NCBI GenBank assembly: GCA_027943335.1
Contig: BSBK01008420.1
Location: forward strand, 62,001-126,000
DNA from: Chamaecyparis obtusa
Taxonomy: Eukaryota > Streptophyta > Pinopsida > Cupressales > Cupressaceae
DNA length: 64,000 bases
Direction: 5' to 3'
The notes under the pieces were generated by a model. That model worked only from the letters and a program-made list of their open reading frames with translations, did no database searches and was not told the origin of the DNA. Position 1 is the first letter of the stretch. Every line of letters starts with the position of its first letter. The position numbers were made by a program, and so were the translations under genes. Positions 22,685-33,290 of the stretch are shown piece by piece.

Positions 22685-23544
22685 TGATGAAGGGTGCTCC
22701 CCTTAATACCACAAACACATAACAGAAACAGAGAAACAACAACAATATGCAAGAACAGAAAATTGGCTTCTTATTATCTCTACAAATGTGGAATTACAAA
22801 CTTTCAGAATTACAATATGCAAAGCCACATGGGCATTTCCTTACAATATGTTGTAGGACAAAGCCTCGAATTATTACCTAGATCTACTACCCAGAACTAT
22901 TCTGAACTGCCTAAGACAATAATACAGCCTTCCTTATATAGGCAATTTTCCACCGCCTGGGAAGGTTCCAGAATTTTAGCCAATAAGGCCGACCAAACTT
23001 AGAATTATTTTATTTTACATTTTATTACATCATTGCCAGCTCAAGATAACCTTTGAAACCCGAACAGAAATTTTGAAGAAAATTATTTTCTGTCATTTCA
23101 GGTGGCCCAACTTTCGAAGACCATAAGTCATCACCAGTTGACCTGATCGGCTATTATAACCCCATTTCGGAAACACCACGAAATGCTCTATAGGCTTGAT
23201 CAGTGCAAGCACCCATCACTGAAATTTTTGACCTCATCCGGGGCCTCTAAAGCCTTCAAAATTGAGTTCAAAGTTTTTGTACCCTACTACCAATATCGAA
23301 AATTTTCAATATCTTCCAATATACATTTGATCTAGCAATGAAACTTTACTGGCAGACTTATATGACCAAAATGAACCTACAAGAAAGAAATCAGATCATT
23401 CTAAGCACATACAAAAATTACCAAAAATAGTAACTTTCCATAAATAGAAGCTCTGTAGAAAATAGCCCTTACTGCATATAAAAATATAAATATTTTTTTT
23501 GGGTGATGCAAGATTGCTCTTACACCTAGGATGATCCTCCATCA
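22685..23544 (-). repeat. Chromovirus LTR, middle (shared by both units)
   Basis: An 860 bp LTR between the two internal regions, serving as 5' LTR of the left unit and 3' LTR of the right unit. TATA box on the minus strand at ~22929-22945. No target duplication is seen at its edges; it passes directly into a primer binding site on the left and into coding DNA on the right. Confidence 0.93.
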
Positions 23545-23607
23545 GACACCCGGGGTAATTTGAGAAGTGACCCTATCACGACTCAGGTGTGCAGAGGAAA
23601 ACCGAGA

Positions 23608-23738
23608 TGGTTAACCTCCTCCCTTGTAAGCCATGATGAATCTTCAATAGGTCATCCTTTCCACTTGACCAGGTATTCTTCATATGTCCTGTTCGTTGTG
23701 CTTCTCCCAAGATGACTGTCCAGTATATCCTCAATCTC
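23608..23738 (-). pseudogene. Chromodomain at the integrase C-terminus, right unit
   Basis: EIEDILDSHLGRS...EEYLVKWKG, then TGA at 23652-23654, the same truncation as in the left unit. The second half PIEDSSW is still readable beyond the stop. Confidence 0.82.
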
Positions 23739-23837
23739 TTTGGTGTCTGAACTACTTGCTAGAATACTCCATTGTGTCGCTATGATCTCATCTTCAACAC
23801 CTCCGTCATGATACTTTGTCAAATCTGAAATGTTAAA

Positions 23838-24908
23838 CACTAGTGAAATATTTAGCTCACTAGGCAATTCTACCTCATATGCATTTCTTGAATCATGCTT
23901 CTTCAATATCTTACATGGTCCAAACTTCTTCATTTTTAGCTTGTTATATGTACCAACTGGAAACCACTCCTTCCGCAAATGAACCATGACTTCATCACCA
24001 ACCTAAAATTCCTTATACCTCCTTTTCTCATCTACCGTAGCCTTATACTGTGCATTCATCTTGGTAATATACTTCCTCACCTCCCCATGGATGTTCTTCA
24101 AGTGTTCTGCAAAATTCTCAGCTTCAGCGCTACTTATTTCTCCTTTATCTATCTTCCTCAATTCAGATGCATTTCTCAGACTACTTCCATATACAATCTG
24201 GAATGGTGATTTACCAGTGCTCCTGTTGATAGAATTATTGTATGCAAATTCTGCTTGTGGTAAAATCAAATCTCATCCTGTTGGCTTATCTCCAACCAAA
24301 CATCTCAGCAAATTTCCCAAACTCCTATTCACCACCTCTGTTTGTCCATCAGTCTGTGGATGATGTGATGAACTGAACTTCAAATCTATCTTCAACTTCT
24401 TCCACAATGTACACCAGAAATATCTAACAAACTTAGTGTCCCGATCTAAAACTATGGTCTTTGGAAAACCATGAAGTCTCACTACTTCTCTGAAAAACAA
24501 TTCTGCTACATGAACAGCATCATTAGTCTTCTCGCAGGGAATAAAATGTGCTATCTTTGAAAATGTGTCGACCACCACAAAAATTGAATCATATCCCCGC
24601 TGAGTCCTCGGTAAACTAAGAACAAAGTCCATGCTGATATCCTCCCAAGGCTTCTTTGGTACAGGTAATGGCTGATACAACCTTATATTCTGCTTCACTC
24701 CTTTCACCATCTGACATACTCTGCAACTCTGTACAAACTTCTTCACATCTTGCTACAACTGTGGCCAATAATAATTCTCACCAACCAAAGAAAGGGTTTT
24801 GTCACGACCAAAATATCCAGCCAATCCTCCGCTATGCTTCTCCTTGATGAGGTTCTCCTTCATAGAACTTCATGGAATGCACAACTGACGCCCTTTGAAT
24901 AGCATACC
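23838..24908 (-). pseudogene. Chromovirus integrase, right unit
   Basis: The core is open at 24273-24746: [17 protein letters not shown] and [14 protein letters not shown] keep the DDE triad. The N-terminal zinc finger is damaged: GHFGHDK of the left unit reads GYFGRDK here, so both histidines of that segment are gone, and a stop lies just before the open part. The shared stop is at 24273-24275; the frame resumes at 24269 and is open to 24003, then from 23987 to the chromodomain. Confidence 0.83.
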
Positions 24909-25047
24909 ATCCTGGATGATGAAATCCAGCCATTTCCTTCTGTCTAGAGTAACGGGTTCTATACAAGCTTTCCAAGCTTCACCAAAATCAGGATCATCTG
25001 GATACAAATTCTTGAGTTCCTTGAACCCAACCACTTCAATCTACATT

Positions 25048-25595
25048 TCTGTCAGCAATAGTTGCCTTCTACTAAGAGCATCTGCAACCCTATTAGAATT
25101 TCCACTCCTATGTTTTAAAATAAATGTATAACTCTGCAAAAACTCAACCCATTTCAAATGCCTCTGATTCAACTTTCCTTGACTATTCAAGTATTGCAAA
25201 GCTTGATGATCAGTATACAAATCAAACTCCTTAGGAAGCAAATAGTGTCTCCACTTCTTCAATGCTTGAACTATAGCATAAAATTCTTGATCATAAATAG
25301 AATATTTTCTCTTGGCATCATTTAACTTCTCACTGAAATAAGCAACAGGTTTACCTTCTTGGCTCATAATAGCTCCTATTGCAGTACCACTAGCATCACA
25401 ATCTACTTGAAACACCTTATTAAAATTTGGAAGTGCTAAAATAGGTTATTCTGTAACTTTTTGTTTCAATAATTAAAAACTCTTTTCTGCCCCATTAGTC
25501 CACTTAAACTCTTTTCTATCCCCTCTCATTATTTCAGTCAAGGGTCCACAAATACTGCTAAAATTTTTGATAAACTTTCTATAAAAGCTAGCCAA
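25048..25595 (-). pseudogene. Chromovirus RNase H, right unit
   Basis: Includes the open frame 25041-25415: FQVDCDASGTAIGAIMSQ, YDQEFYAIVQALKKW and the VADALSRR end. Catalytic D, E and D are present. The link to RT is broken by stops between 25416 and 25472. Confidence 0.85.
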
Positions 25596-25652
25596 ACCAT
25601 GAAAAGATCTTACCTCAGTAGCACTCCTTGGAGTAGGCCATTCAAGGATAGC

Positions 25653-26369
25653 CTGTACCTTCTCTGGGTCTATTTTTAGACCTTCTGCTGAAACTACAAA
25701 TCCCAAATACACTAACTCTTTCTTCACAAAATCGCACTTCTTTAAATTAATCAACAATTTCTCTTCTCTCAGCTTCTCAAATACCATACGAATATGCATC
25801 ATATGCTCCTCCAATGTCTTACTAAAGATCAGAATATCATCTAGGTAAACAATGACAAACTTACCCAGAAATTCTTTCAGAACCTCGTTCATGAGCCGCA
25901 TGAAAGTGCTCGGTGCATTGGTTAGCCCAAAAGGCATGACTAACCACTCATACAGTCCTTCCTTTGTCTTGAAGGCAGTCTTCCATTCATCTCCTTCTCT
26001 GATCTGAATCTGATGATATCCACTCTTCAGATCTATCTTTGAGAAATACACAGCTCCACTCAAACAGTCCATAATATCATCAATTTGTGGCAATGAAAAC
26101 CTATATTTGATTGTGATCTTGTTTATTGCTCTTGAATCTGTACACATCCTCCACTCTCCATTATTCTTTGGTGCTAATACCACCGGTACAGCATAGGGAC
26201 TCAGACTCTCACGGATCAATCCTTTTAGTAACAACTCATGTACTTGCCTGTTCAACTCCTCACTTTCTGCAGGTGTCATTCTGTGTGCTGCCTTATTTGG
26301 CAAACTCACTCCTGGGATCAATTCCATCTAATGACTGATCTTCCTGACAGGTGGTAATCCATTAGGCAC
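25653..26369 (-). pseudogene. Chromovirus reverse transcriptase, right unit
   Basis: Open from 26327 down to 25473, better preserved than in the left unit. It shows [46 protein letters not shown] and [10 protein letters not shown] with the catalytic YxDD intact. The 284-residue open frame crosses the RT thumb into the connection toward RNase H. Stops precede it (26388-26390, shared). Confidence 0.9.
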
Positions 26370-26645
26370 ATTATCAGATATAATATCCTAAAACTTATTC
26401 AACAAATCTACAACTTCTACAGGAACATCTTCTACTTCCTCTTTACCAGCTTTTGGAATTAAAGAAAAATATACATGCTCATGCCTCATACCATCTAGAA
26501 AATTTCTTCCATCAACAAAAGTTATCCTTGCATTACCACATACCTTTTCTTCAGTCTCCTTCAATGGTTTTAGCTTATGTCACACTCCATCCTTTGTCAG
26601 GGAATAAGTATTCGCACGACCATCATGTACAGCACATCTGTCAAA

Positions 26646-27349
26646 CTACCATGGTCTACCCAACAACATGTGACATGCATCCATACATATGATATCACAC
26701 AATACCTCATCTTGGTATCCGCCAACCTTGAACTTCACTAGGCATTGTTCATTGACCATGACCTTGTGGTCATCCTGTACCCAGGCAATTTGATATGGAT
26801 GTGGGTGTTTCTATCTCTTGAGCTTCAACTTTGTCACCATCTCTTCTGACACAAAATTGTAGGTGCTTCCACTATCAATAATCACATCACAACATTTACC
26901 TTCACACTTGCACCTGGTGCAAAACAGTCTCCTCCTTTGCTCAGGTTCATTCTCACCACTCAACAGGACTCTTCTATTAATCAACATTTCTCCTCTTTCA
27001 GCATCTTCAGAATTTGATGATCTGGCATCTTCATCTATATGTGCAACTCTGGCCTGGCCTTCATTTCTCCTGTCTATTTTGCCTTGGCGATGAGGACATT
27101 CAAATGCCTTATGACCTTCTTCTCCACAGTGAAAACATGTTCCACGAAAGCCACCTCTTCCAGATCCTTGTCCCCTTCCTCTTCCTCTCTAATCTCTATT
27201 ATTCTGATCCTGGAAGCGATTGGAATTATATCCTCACTGATTCTGACTACTACTGACCTCATCCTTCTTTTTTGGATCTTCATTTCGACCACCATATGAC
27301 CATCCGCCAGATCTTCCACCACAACCTCTTCCATTTTGTCTGCTCTCAA
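26646..27349 (-). pseudogene. Chromovirus zinc knuckle and protease, right unit
   Basis: The knuckle CFHCGEEGHKAFEC is intact, and the protease active site IIDSGSTYN is intact at the DSG, with D to Y two residues later relative to the left unit. An additional stop follows KLKLKR near 26815. It ends at the shared stop 26646-26648 after LLGRPW. Another open frame on the minus strand (27074-27349) is an out-of-frame shadow. Confidence 0.78.
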
Positions 27350-28091
27350 ACTTCTTGTTCAGCTTTTCCTCTACTTTTAGGGAAAACTAGTATGCCTCAT
27401 CAATACTGTTCATTCGAACCAGATTCAACTCCTCTTGAATGCTTGGTCTTAACCCATTAAGGTATCAGGCAAATTTCTCTTTATCAGCTTCTGCATGGCC
27501 TATTCTGATGAGAAGTCGATAGAACTCCTTTGTATACTCCTGAACAGATCTTCCTGCTTGCTTCAAACTTTGCATTTTCTTTAGTAGGTCAAGCTCATAA
27601 TCAACAGGAATGAATTGTCACTTCAATTTATCCACCATCTGATCCTATCTTGTGATTTTATCTTTCCCTCTTCTATTTCACTCCAATTGAATTTCTTGCC
27701 ACCAGATCTTCGCATGACCTTTCAATCTAGCCTTCACAAATTTGACCCTATCAGGATCCTCAACATCTTCATACTCAAAATATTCCTCACATTCATTAAT
27801 CTAGTCGATCAATTCTTCTGGGTTAAGATTTCTAGAAAATGTAGGAACCTCAATCTTAGGTCTTTTTCCAATCTTAGAAATGGCCTGAAAAAGTCTTTCT
27901 TCCTCCTGGTTCACAATTTTGACTTCTCCTTCTTGATATTTTTCTTCGGCTTCATCCTCGCTTTCATCTCTGATATTAAGATTCATTCCTCTGCGAATAT
28001 CTTCTTGCAATGCTCGAACTTGTCTCTGCAGCTCTCTAACCTCAGGTGTCACAACACCAGCTCTTCCGCTGCGTTCTCTTCGTGGAGGCAT
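27350..28091 (-). pseudogene. gag: Chromovirus Gag, right unit
   Basis: Starts MPPRRERSGRAG at 28091; a longer in-frame extension to 28121 is unlikely to be used, because the shorter start matches the other unit. The N-terminal coiled region (ELQRQVRALQEDIRR) is open here while the left unit has a stop in it. The Gag core is broken by a stop near 27801 (Trp to stop at LID-INECEEY) and by further stops to 27387. The shared stop is at 27387-27389. No frameshift is needed: the frame is the same throughout. Confidence 0.8.
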
Positions 28092-28178
28092 TTTCGTGAT
28101 GCGCACTAAAATCCTAGCCACGATCCTGGTGCAAACTACCTCACAGTCGGTGATCTATTTACACACTCAAGAACTCCT

Positions 28179-28190
28179 GCTCTGATACCA
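28179..28190 (-). promoter_or_regulatory. Primer binding site, initiator tRNA-Met type (right unit)
   Basis: The minus strand reads TGGTATCAGAGC two bases after the right LTR. It matches the site of the left unit. Confidence 0.92.
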
Positions 28191-28192
28191 CT

Positions 28193-29003
28193 TGATGAAG
28201 GGTGCTCCCCTTAATACCACAAACACATAACAGAAACAAAGAAACAACAACAATATGCAAGAACAAAAAATTGGCTTCTTATTATCTCCACAAATGTAGA
28301 ATTACAAACTTTCAGAATTACAATATGCAAAGCCACATGGGCATTCCCTTACAATATTCTGTAGGACAAAGCCTCAAATTATTACCCAGATCTACTACCC
28401 AGAACTATTCTGAACTGCCTAAGACAATAATACAGCCTTCCTTATATAGGCAATTTTCCACCGCCTGGGAAGGTTCCAAAATTTTAGCCAATAAGGCCGA
28501 CCAAATTTAGAATTATTTTATTTTACATTTTATTACATCATAGCCGGCTCAAGATAACCTTTGAAACCCGAACATAAATTTTGAAGAAAATTATTTTCTG
28601 TCATTTCAACTATTATAACCCCATTTCAGAAACACCGCGAAGCACTCTACAGGCTTGACCAGTGCAAGCGCCCATCACTCAAATTTTTGACCTCATTCGG
28701 GGCCTCTAAAGCCTTCAAAACTGAGTTCAAAGTTTCTGTACCCTGTTGCCAATACCGAAAATCTTCAATATCTTCCAATATACACTTGATCTGGTAATGA
28801 AACTTTATTGGCAGACTTATATGACCAAAATGAACCTCCAAGAAAGAAATCAGATCATTCTGAGCACATACAAAAATTACCAAAAATAGTAACTTTCCAT
28901 AAATAGCAGCTCTGCACAAAATAGCCCTTACTGCATATAAAAATAAAAATATTTTTTTTGGGTGATGCAAGATTGCTCTTACACCCAGGATGCTCCTGCA
29001 TCA
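28193..29003 (-). repeat. Chromovirus LTR, right (5' end of array)
   Basis: 811 bp. Relative to the other two copies it lacks ~49 bp, just after TGTCATTTCA near 28606. It is followed by the ATATA duplication at 29004-29008. Confidence 0.93.
28437..28453 (-). promoter_or_regulatory. TATA box in the chromovirus 5' LTR
   Basis: The minus strand reads TTGCCTATATAAGGAAG. The same box occurs in the other two LTRs at ~17421 and ~22929. It would drive transcription of the array from its right end. Confidence 0.55.
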
Positions 29004-29008
29004 ATATA

Positions 29009-29630
29009 CTTAAGGCATAAATCCTACATATTAGTACATACACACAAGCATATTTACATATTCACAATGAACAAATGAACACACAATTAACAAATTAGAT
29101 CAAATGTCAAGTTTCATATATATCAAAAAGAACAATAATTCTATACATATTTACAAAATCATCATATCTAGATACAATGTGGCTTACACCATCTCAAAAT
29201 GTGTCATATGTCATCTCAAAATAATAAGTTCAACTACAAATGCTTCTAGGACATCCTATTCTACTGGTGGATCATCAAAATCCAACCTCTTTCAAGTACT
29301 CTTTGGCTCTAATGGATCATGCATTCAAACAAAAAAGTGACACCCCAAGTTAGATTACTTCATTTATATGGTTTCTAAAAATCATAGTCAACAATAATAA
29401 ATAAATAAAATTTAAAATTGTACTCTCATGTACCTCACCTTTCTATCTCCTCACGCAAAAAAGAGACCTAATATATGTCCTTGGTAGTGAAAGGACAATG
29501 CCACCAATGTTGACTCTGACCTTTATATGTTTGCAAACATGAGATTGATCTATGAGTTATACTATTTAATGTTAAATCCTTGGTAGAAAATATATGTTTA
29601 CAAAATAATTGAATTAACATTAAAACTTAC
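29009..29630. other. AT-rich spacer right of the chromovirus array
   Basis: No recognised coding frame of its own. It begins with the ATATA duplication. The minus strand of 29220-29340 could be the tail of the gene relic described next, but no splice signal proves it. Confidence 0.4.
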
Positions 29631-30736
29631 CCATGTTGAACTTTCTTCAGGAAATGTCAATTGAGTCATTAGTTAAACAAACCTTTGGTGTTGTACCTCC
29701 CTCAAACTGGTGGTGACCTAAAAAATTCAAACATATACTTCATACAATCATGACTTGATCATATTATATATACTTCATAGTAAAATACACACAAATAATG
29801 TTATAAATATATGTACTATGGCGATATCATTGTGGATTGAGATGTTTGTGACTCTATCATTGTGAAAGGATCTCATGATATCATCAGACACCACCCTCAG
29901 TCAAATAAACCATGTAAATTAAAAATGAGTACACACAACTAACAAGTATACATGTATGCATAAAAAATCTAAAATACTTAATTACATTCCCCTTGTCAAC
30001 GCTAGATGTCTGAACCCCCTCACATTCCTCCCCAGTGGAAACTGGTGACACCTGCTTCAGTATGTAATAAGATGATCATAAAAATTAGAAAAAATATGTA
30101 TATACTATTATAATAAAAGGAAACCAATGAGTAGGTTAAAATGTATGTACCGTAGAAGTGTCAAGGCCAAATGAAATGGCCGAAATCATGGACCCCTCCA
30201 CCTATGCCATCTCCTTTTTCATCAACTGAACATAAATAGAACACATAAAAAAACATAAGTGGGAAATCATTATAAGAAAGTTCTATTAAAAATATGAGCA
30301 TTTAAAATTAAATACAATGTAACAAGTGAACTATTTACTCTTATCGTAATAGTAGGATTCTATGGCTTTGTATGCCTCTATGGATATCTTCATGAGGTGC
30401 TTCAGTGCCTATAGTGTTTTGTGTAGTATCGTCCACCTTGAAGACATAGTTATATGCATCACTATTATTCAAGGGACCCAAGAAAAGATTCTTACATATA
30501 GTACAAGTATGGGGAACTCCAAAATGTGAGCTTGTAGAGGATGTGGAAGGGCCAAAAGCATCTACATGAGGAGGAAACAATGTCACCCTCTGCATAACTA
30601 GTAGATCACTCAAGGTGTGAATGAATCGAATAGTCTCTGAGTCAGCCTTAGCAATAATATCAGGATGCTGCACTATAGGAGGTGGTGAAATCTTGGGAGG
30701 GGTACATATGTGTGGCATTTCACCTAGTCTACCCAT
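29631..30736 (-). pseudogene. Degenerate multi-exon gene relic, product unknown
   Basis: The minus strand shows several short coding blocks bounded by good splice signals. Blocks are 30341-30736 (131 residues, with CTICKNLFLG), 30151-30225 (acceptor TTATGTTCAG, donor GTACATAC), 29986-30051 (acceptor TGAAGCAG, donor GTAATT), ~29817-29900 (donor GTACAT) and 29631-29717 (acceptor TTTTTTAG, donor GTAAGTTT). The 75, 66 and 87 bp blocks are each multiples of three and are readable in the phase their boundaries predict. The 75 and 87 bp blocks each have one stop (TAG and TAA). Introns are ~75-100 bp and T-rich. It may be a host pseudogene or a gene carried by a DNA transposon. I recognise no domain. 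Confidence 0.4.
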
Positions 30737-32074
30737 GGCCTATCCTGAGGAGCACCTAAGCCTACATCCTGGTTTGGTCTCATGCTCCATTAATTTACCT
30801 TGTGACCGAGCACAAAGTTAGCATACAATTTTCTTATGAAATAGAATGGGACATCCAAATTTTTGTGGGGTGGTCTATCAAAAACCATCCACTAGCGGTC
30901 CCAAAAATTTTCACATATTGCATCATTTGAGCACCATTTAATTGTCAACTTGGCTTTTTAAGGGTCCACTTTTAAACTAGTTTTGAGATCCACAAAAATA
31001 TTACATATGTCATGTTTTGTTATATTTTTTGGTGTAATACATTGTTTGGGTAGTTTAACCATCCAATCATTTCTCAATTTGTAACTATCCGCATTGTATA
31101 AAAACTCCTCTTCTTGATTATTGATGAAATATCAAATATACATTTATAATATTCTTCATGTGGTATTAGAGTGAGTATGTAGGATGATCCTGTAGAAGCA
31201 TGATGTGTTCTATGATAGGATGGTGGATGAGGGGTGGTGTCCATGGTGACTAGTGGTAATTGATATTTATATTTGTTTATTTATAGAGACATTCCTTTCT
31301 TACTATGTTTTAAGGACTTGCCTCCCCATGCAGTCATGTGTGCTGGCTTATCAACTATGGCATATTAGTTGGCTAGTCATGTTTTGTGATTGTGTTTGGA
31401 GTGTTTCAGGGAGTGTTGTAGTCCATCCATCTATATTTGGAGTACTGCAGGGAGTGTTGCCATCCATGTGTGTGTTCGCTCTAGCAGAGTCCAAGCTAAA
31501 AGCAAACAGAGGCAAAGAAATCATCATCTCTAGCACAATTGCAACTTATGCCTTGTGCTTCCATCATTATTATCCCTCCTACAATCAGTACAACCATAAA
31601 TAGTACAATAAGTTTCTTTTCATTATTTGTTTTGTTTCCCATTTCTAGTTGCAGAGATAAATAGGAAATACAAAGGATTCACATGTACACCATAACTTAA
31701 ATAAGTACTGCAGGAGTCTTCTCGAATCATTTTCATCATCAAGTCTAGGTTGAGAGTGTTTGATCTCTTCTTCTGTCATGCTTGATAGTACGTGAAGTCA
31801 ATTCGATTCAGTGCATGTATGATAACGTATGAATCGACAATTGGAGCATAGTTGTTTGTAGTCACTGTCGCAGAGTTTGTAGATATGAGGTAACAAAGTT
31901 TACATTGAAATTCAATTTTACTATGGGTTATTGATCAGCATCTGATAGTCAGTTGATGGTCATTTTGATCGAAAACTCTTGGTGAAGCACTTCATTTTCT
32001 AATACAGCGAAAATATGGTAGGTACATACTTTCAACCAAGTATAGAATACATGATATTTTCACTTTTGTGAGTG
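30737..32074. other. Unassigned DNA, probable 5' part of an interrupted copia element
   Basis: No intact gene. The minus strand of 30737-31240 may be an upstream part of the gene relic but has many stops. The stretch up to 32074 joins 50231 directly once the Tat-like element is removed, so it should hold the LTR and leader of the copia element whose gag starts at 50266. I could not find its LTR ends or primer binding site. The plus-strand 116-residue hydrophobic frame at 31253-31603 has no recognised motif. Confidence 0.4.
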
Positions 32075-32079
32075 GTTGG

Positions 32080-33271
32080 CGTGTGTGTAAAAATTGTACC
32101 TGATCAATAGACACAACACTTCAGTAAAACATTAGAGGTTAGCTATCATCAAAATTGTGCAAAATTGAAATCTACTCTAACCAAGCAATTTACTGCCTTC
32201 TAATAGGTGCGAGATTGATGTTCTCAGATTTCTATTGAGATCAGTGACCTAGACGACACCTAAATGAAAGATTTGGATGCAAGATTGATATGAAATATGA
32301 ATGCAATTAATATTTTTTTTTTTGGTATTTTCTATGCAATAAGAATGATAAAAACTTGATATGAATCTATGCTAATATGGAAATTGATCTAACAATGATA
32401 TGAATCTATGCTAAATGATATGCAATGCTCAAAACTAGAAAGATCTCACAATAGCTTGCATTTGCAAAGATGATTCTTCAGACTCCAATTCGATAGCGTG
32501 AGAATGCAAATTCGTGGATCAATTATGAAGAGCTGAGCCTTGTTTTTATAGAAATCTAGGGCTTTGGAGGTGCATGGAAGAAAGCCATAAATCACTTAGA
32601 TTAACTCAGCTTGATTTTTGAGTTATCTAATAATAAAGATAATTTAATTCACAAAAACATGCAAAAGCTAAGTTTTAACTCAAAATAGAGTTTAGCTTTA
32701 ATTGATAATTGATAGTTGTTTGCTTTTATCATTGTGCATGTTTTATTTATGAATTAATTTAACAAATAAAGTGATTTATGCTCAACTTAACCAATTTTTG
32801 AAAATAAAACAATTGATTTATGGGTTATTCAATTACTTTTCAAACTTTTATTAAAAACTATATTATTAAATAATGACAACTTGCTTTAATTAATTAAATA
32901 AAAATTTAACCAATTAGTCATAGGATATTGGATTTATTGTCAAAATTAAATAATATAATTAATAATAGAAAGAATTAAATTTAATTACACAATTAAGTAG
33001 CAATATATTAAATCTAATTAATTAAATATGAAAATATTCAATTAATCAAACTTAGGATAAATGTGATTTATTGCCAAATAATCATTAAATTAAAGATAAT
33101 TAAGATAATTAGGAATATTGCTAGGAATATTCCCCGATGCAGAATTTAAGATAATCAATTAGGATTCGATGATGTTTAGATGTGCCTTAGGTTAGGACTT
33201 TGATGTCGATTTTGTTCGATATGAGGATGTAGGAGGTTAATGAACATATAGCCCATTTTTGGGGTATTACA
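32080..33271 (-). repeat. 3' LTR of the Tat-like element
   Basis: 1,192 bp. It ends GGGTATTACA at 33271; its outer end reads CGTGTG where TGTGTG is expected, so the terminal TG is mutated. It matches 49034-50225 throughout, with most differences in the first ~250 bp. Confidence 0.92.
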
Positions 33272-33290
33272 TTTTGCCCCTCTTTGAATT
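33272..33290 (-). promoter_or_regulatory. Polypurine tract of the Tat-like element
   Basis: The minus strand reads AATTCAAAGAGGGGCAAAA directly before the 3' LTR. This purine-rich primer starts plus-strand synthesis. A nearly identical tract lies at 52502-52520 in the second Tat-like element. Confidence 0.8.

Larger units (their letters stand above)
17177..29003 (-). mobile_element. Tandem chromovirus array: LTR-internal-LTR-internal-LTR
   Basis: Three LTRs start at 17177, 22685 and 28193, exactly 5,508 bp apart, and enclose two 4,648 bp internal regions in the same minus orientation. The termini are TGATG...CATCA. ATATA (17172-17176 and 29004-29008) flanks the whole array once, so it behaves as one insertion that later gained a unit, most simply by unequal LTR recombination. 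Each internal region has an initiator-Met type primer binding site and a single gag-pol frame ending in a chromodomain, which places it in the chromovirus branch of Ty3/gypsy. The two units differ at several percent of sites by eye, so this is unlikely to be an assembly duplicate. Both units are inactivated by stop codons. Confidence 0.92.

Noticed and set aside
21310..27299. Plus-strand open frames of 80-160 residues across the chromovirus (for example 27615-28109)
   Set aside because: They are shadows of the minus-strand gag-pol frame and show no domain.
17186..28510. A 102-residue plus-strand frame repeated three times (17186, 22694, 28202)
   Set aside because: It lies in the three LTRs, antisense to the element, and recurs only because the LTRs are copies. 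No domain is visible.
17177..29003. Assembly artefact as the cause of the tandem chromovirus
   Set aside because: The units differ at several percent of sites and have unit-specific stops and a private ~49 bp LTR deletion, which duplicated assembly would not create.
31253..31603. A 116-residue hydrophobic plus-strand frame
   Set aside because: No motif and no supporting context; it lies in what is probably an interrupted copia leader or LTR.
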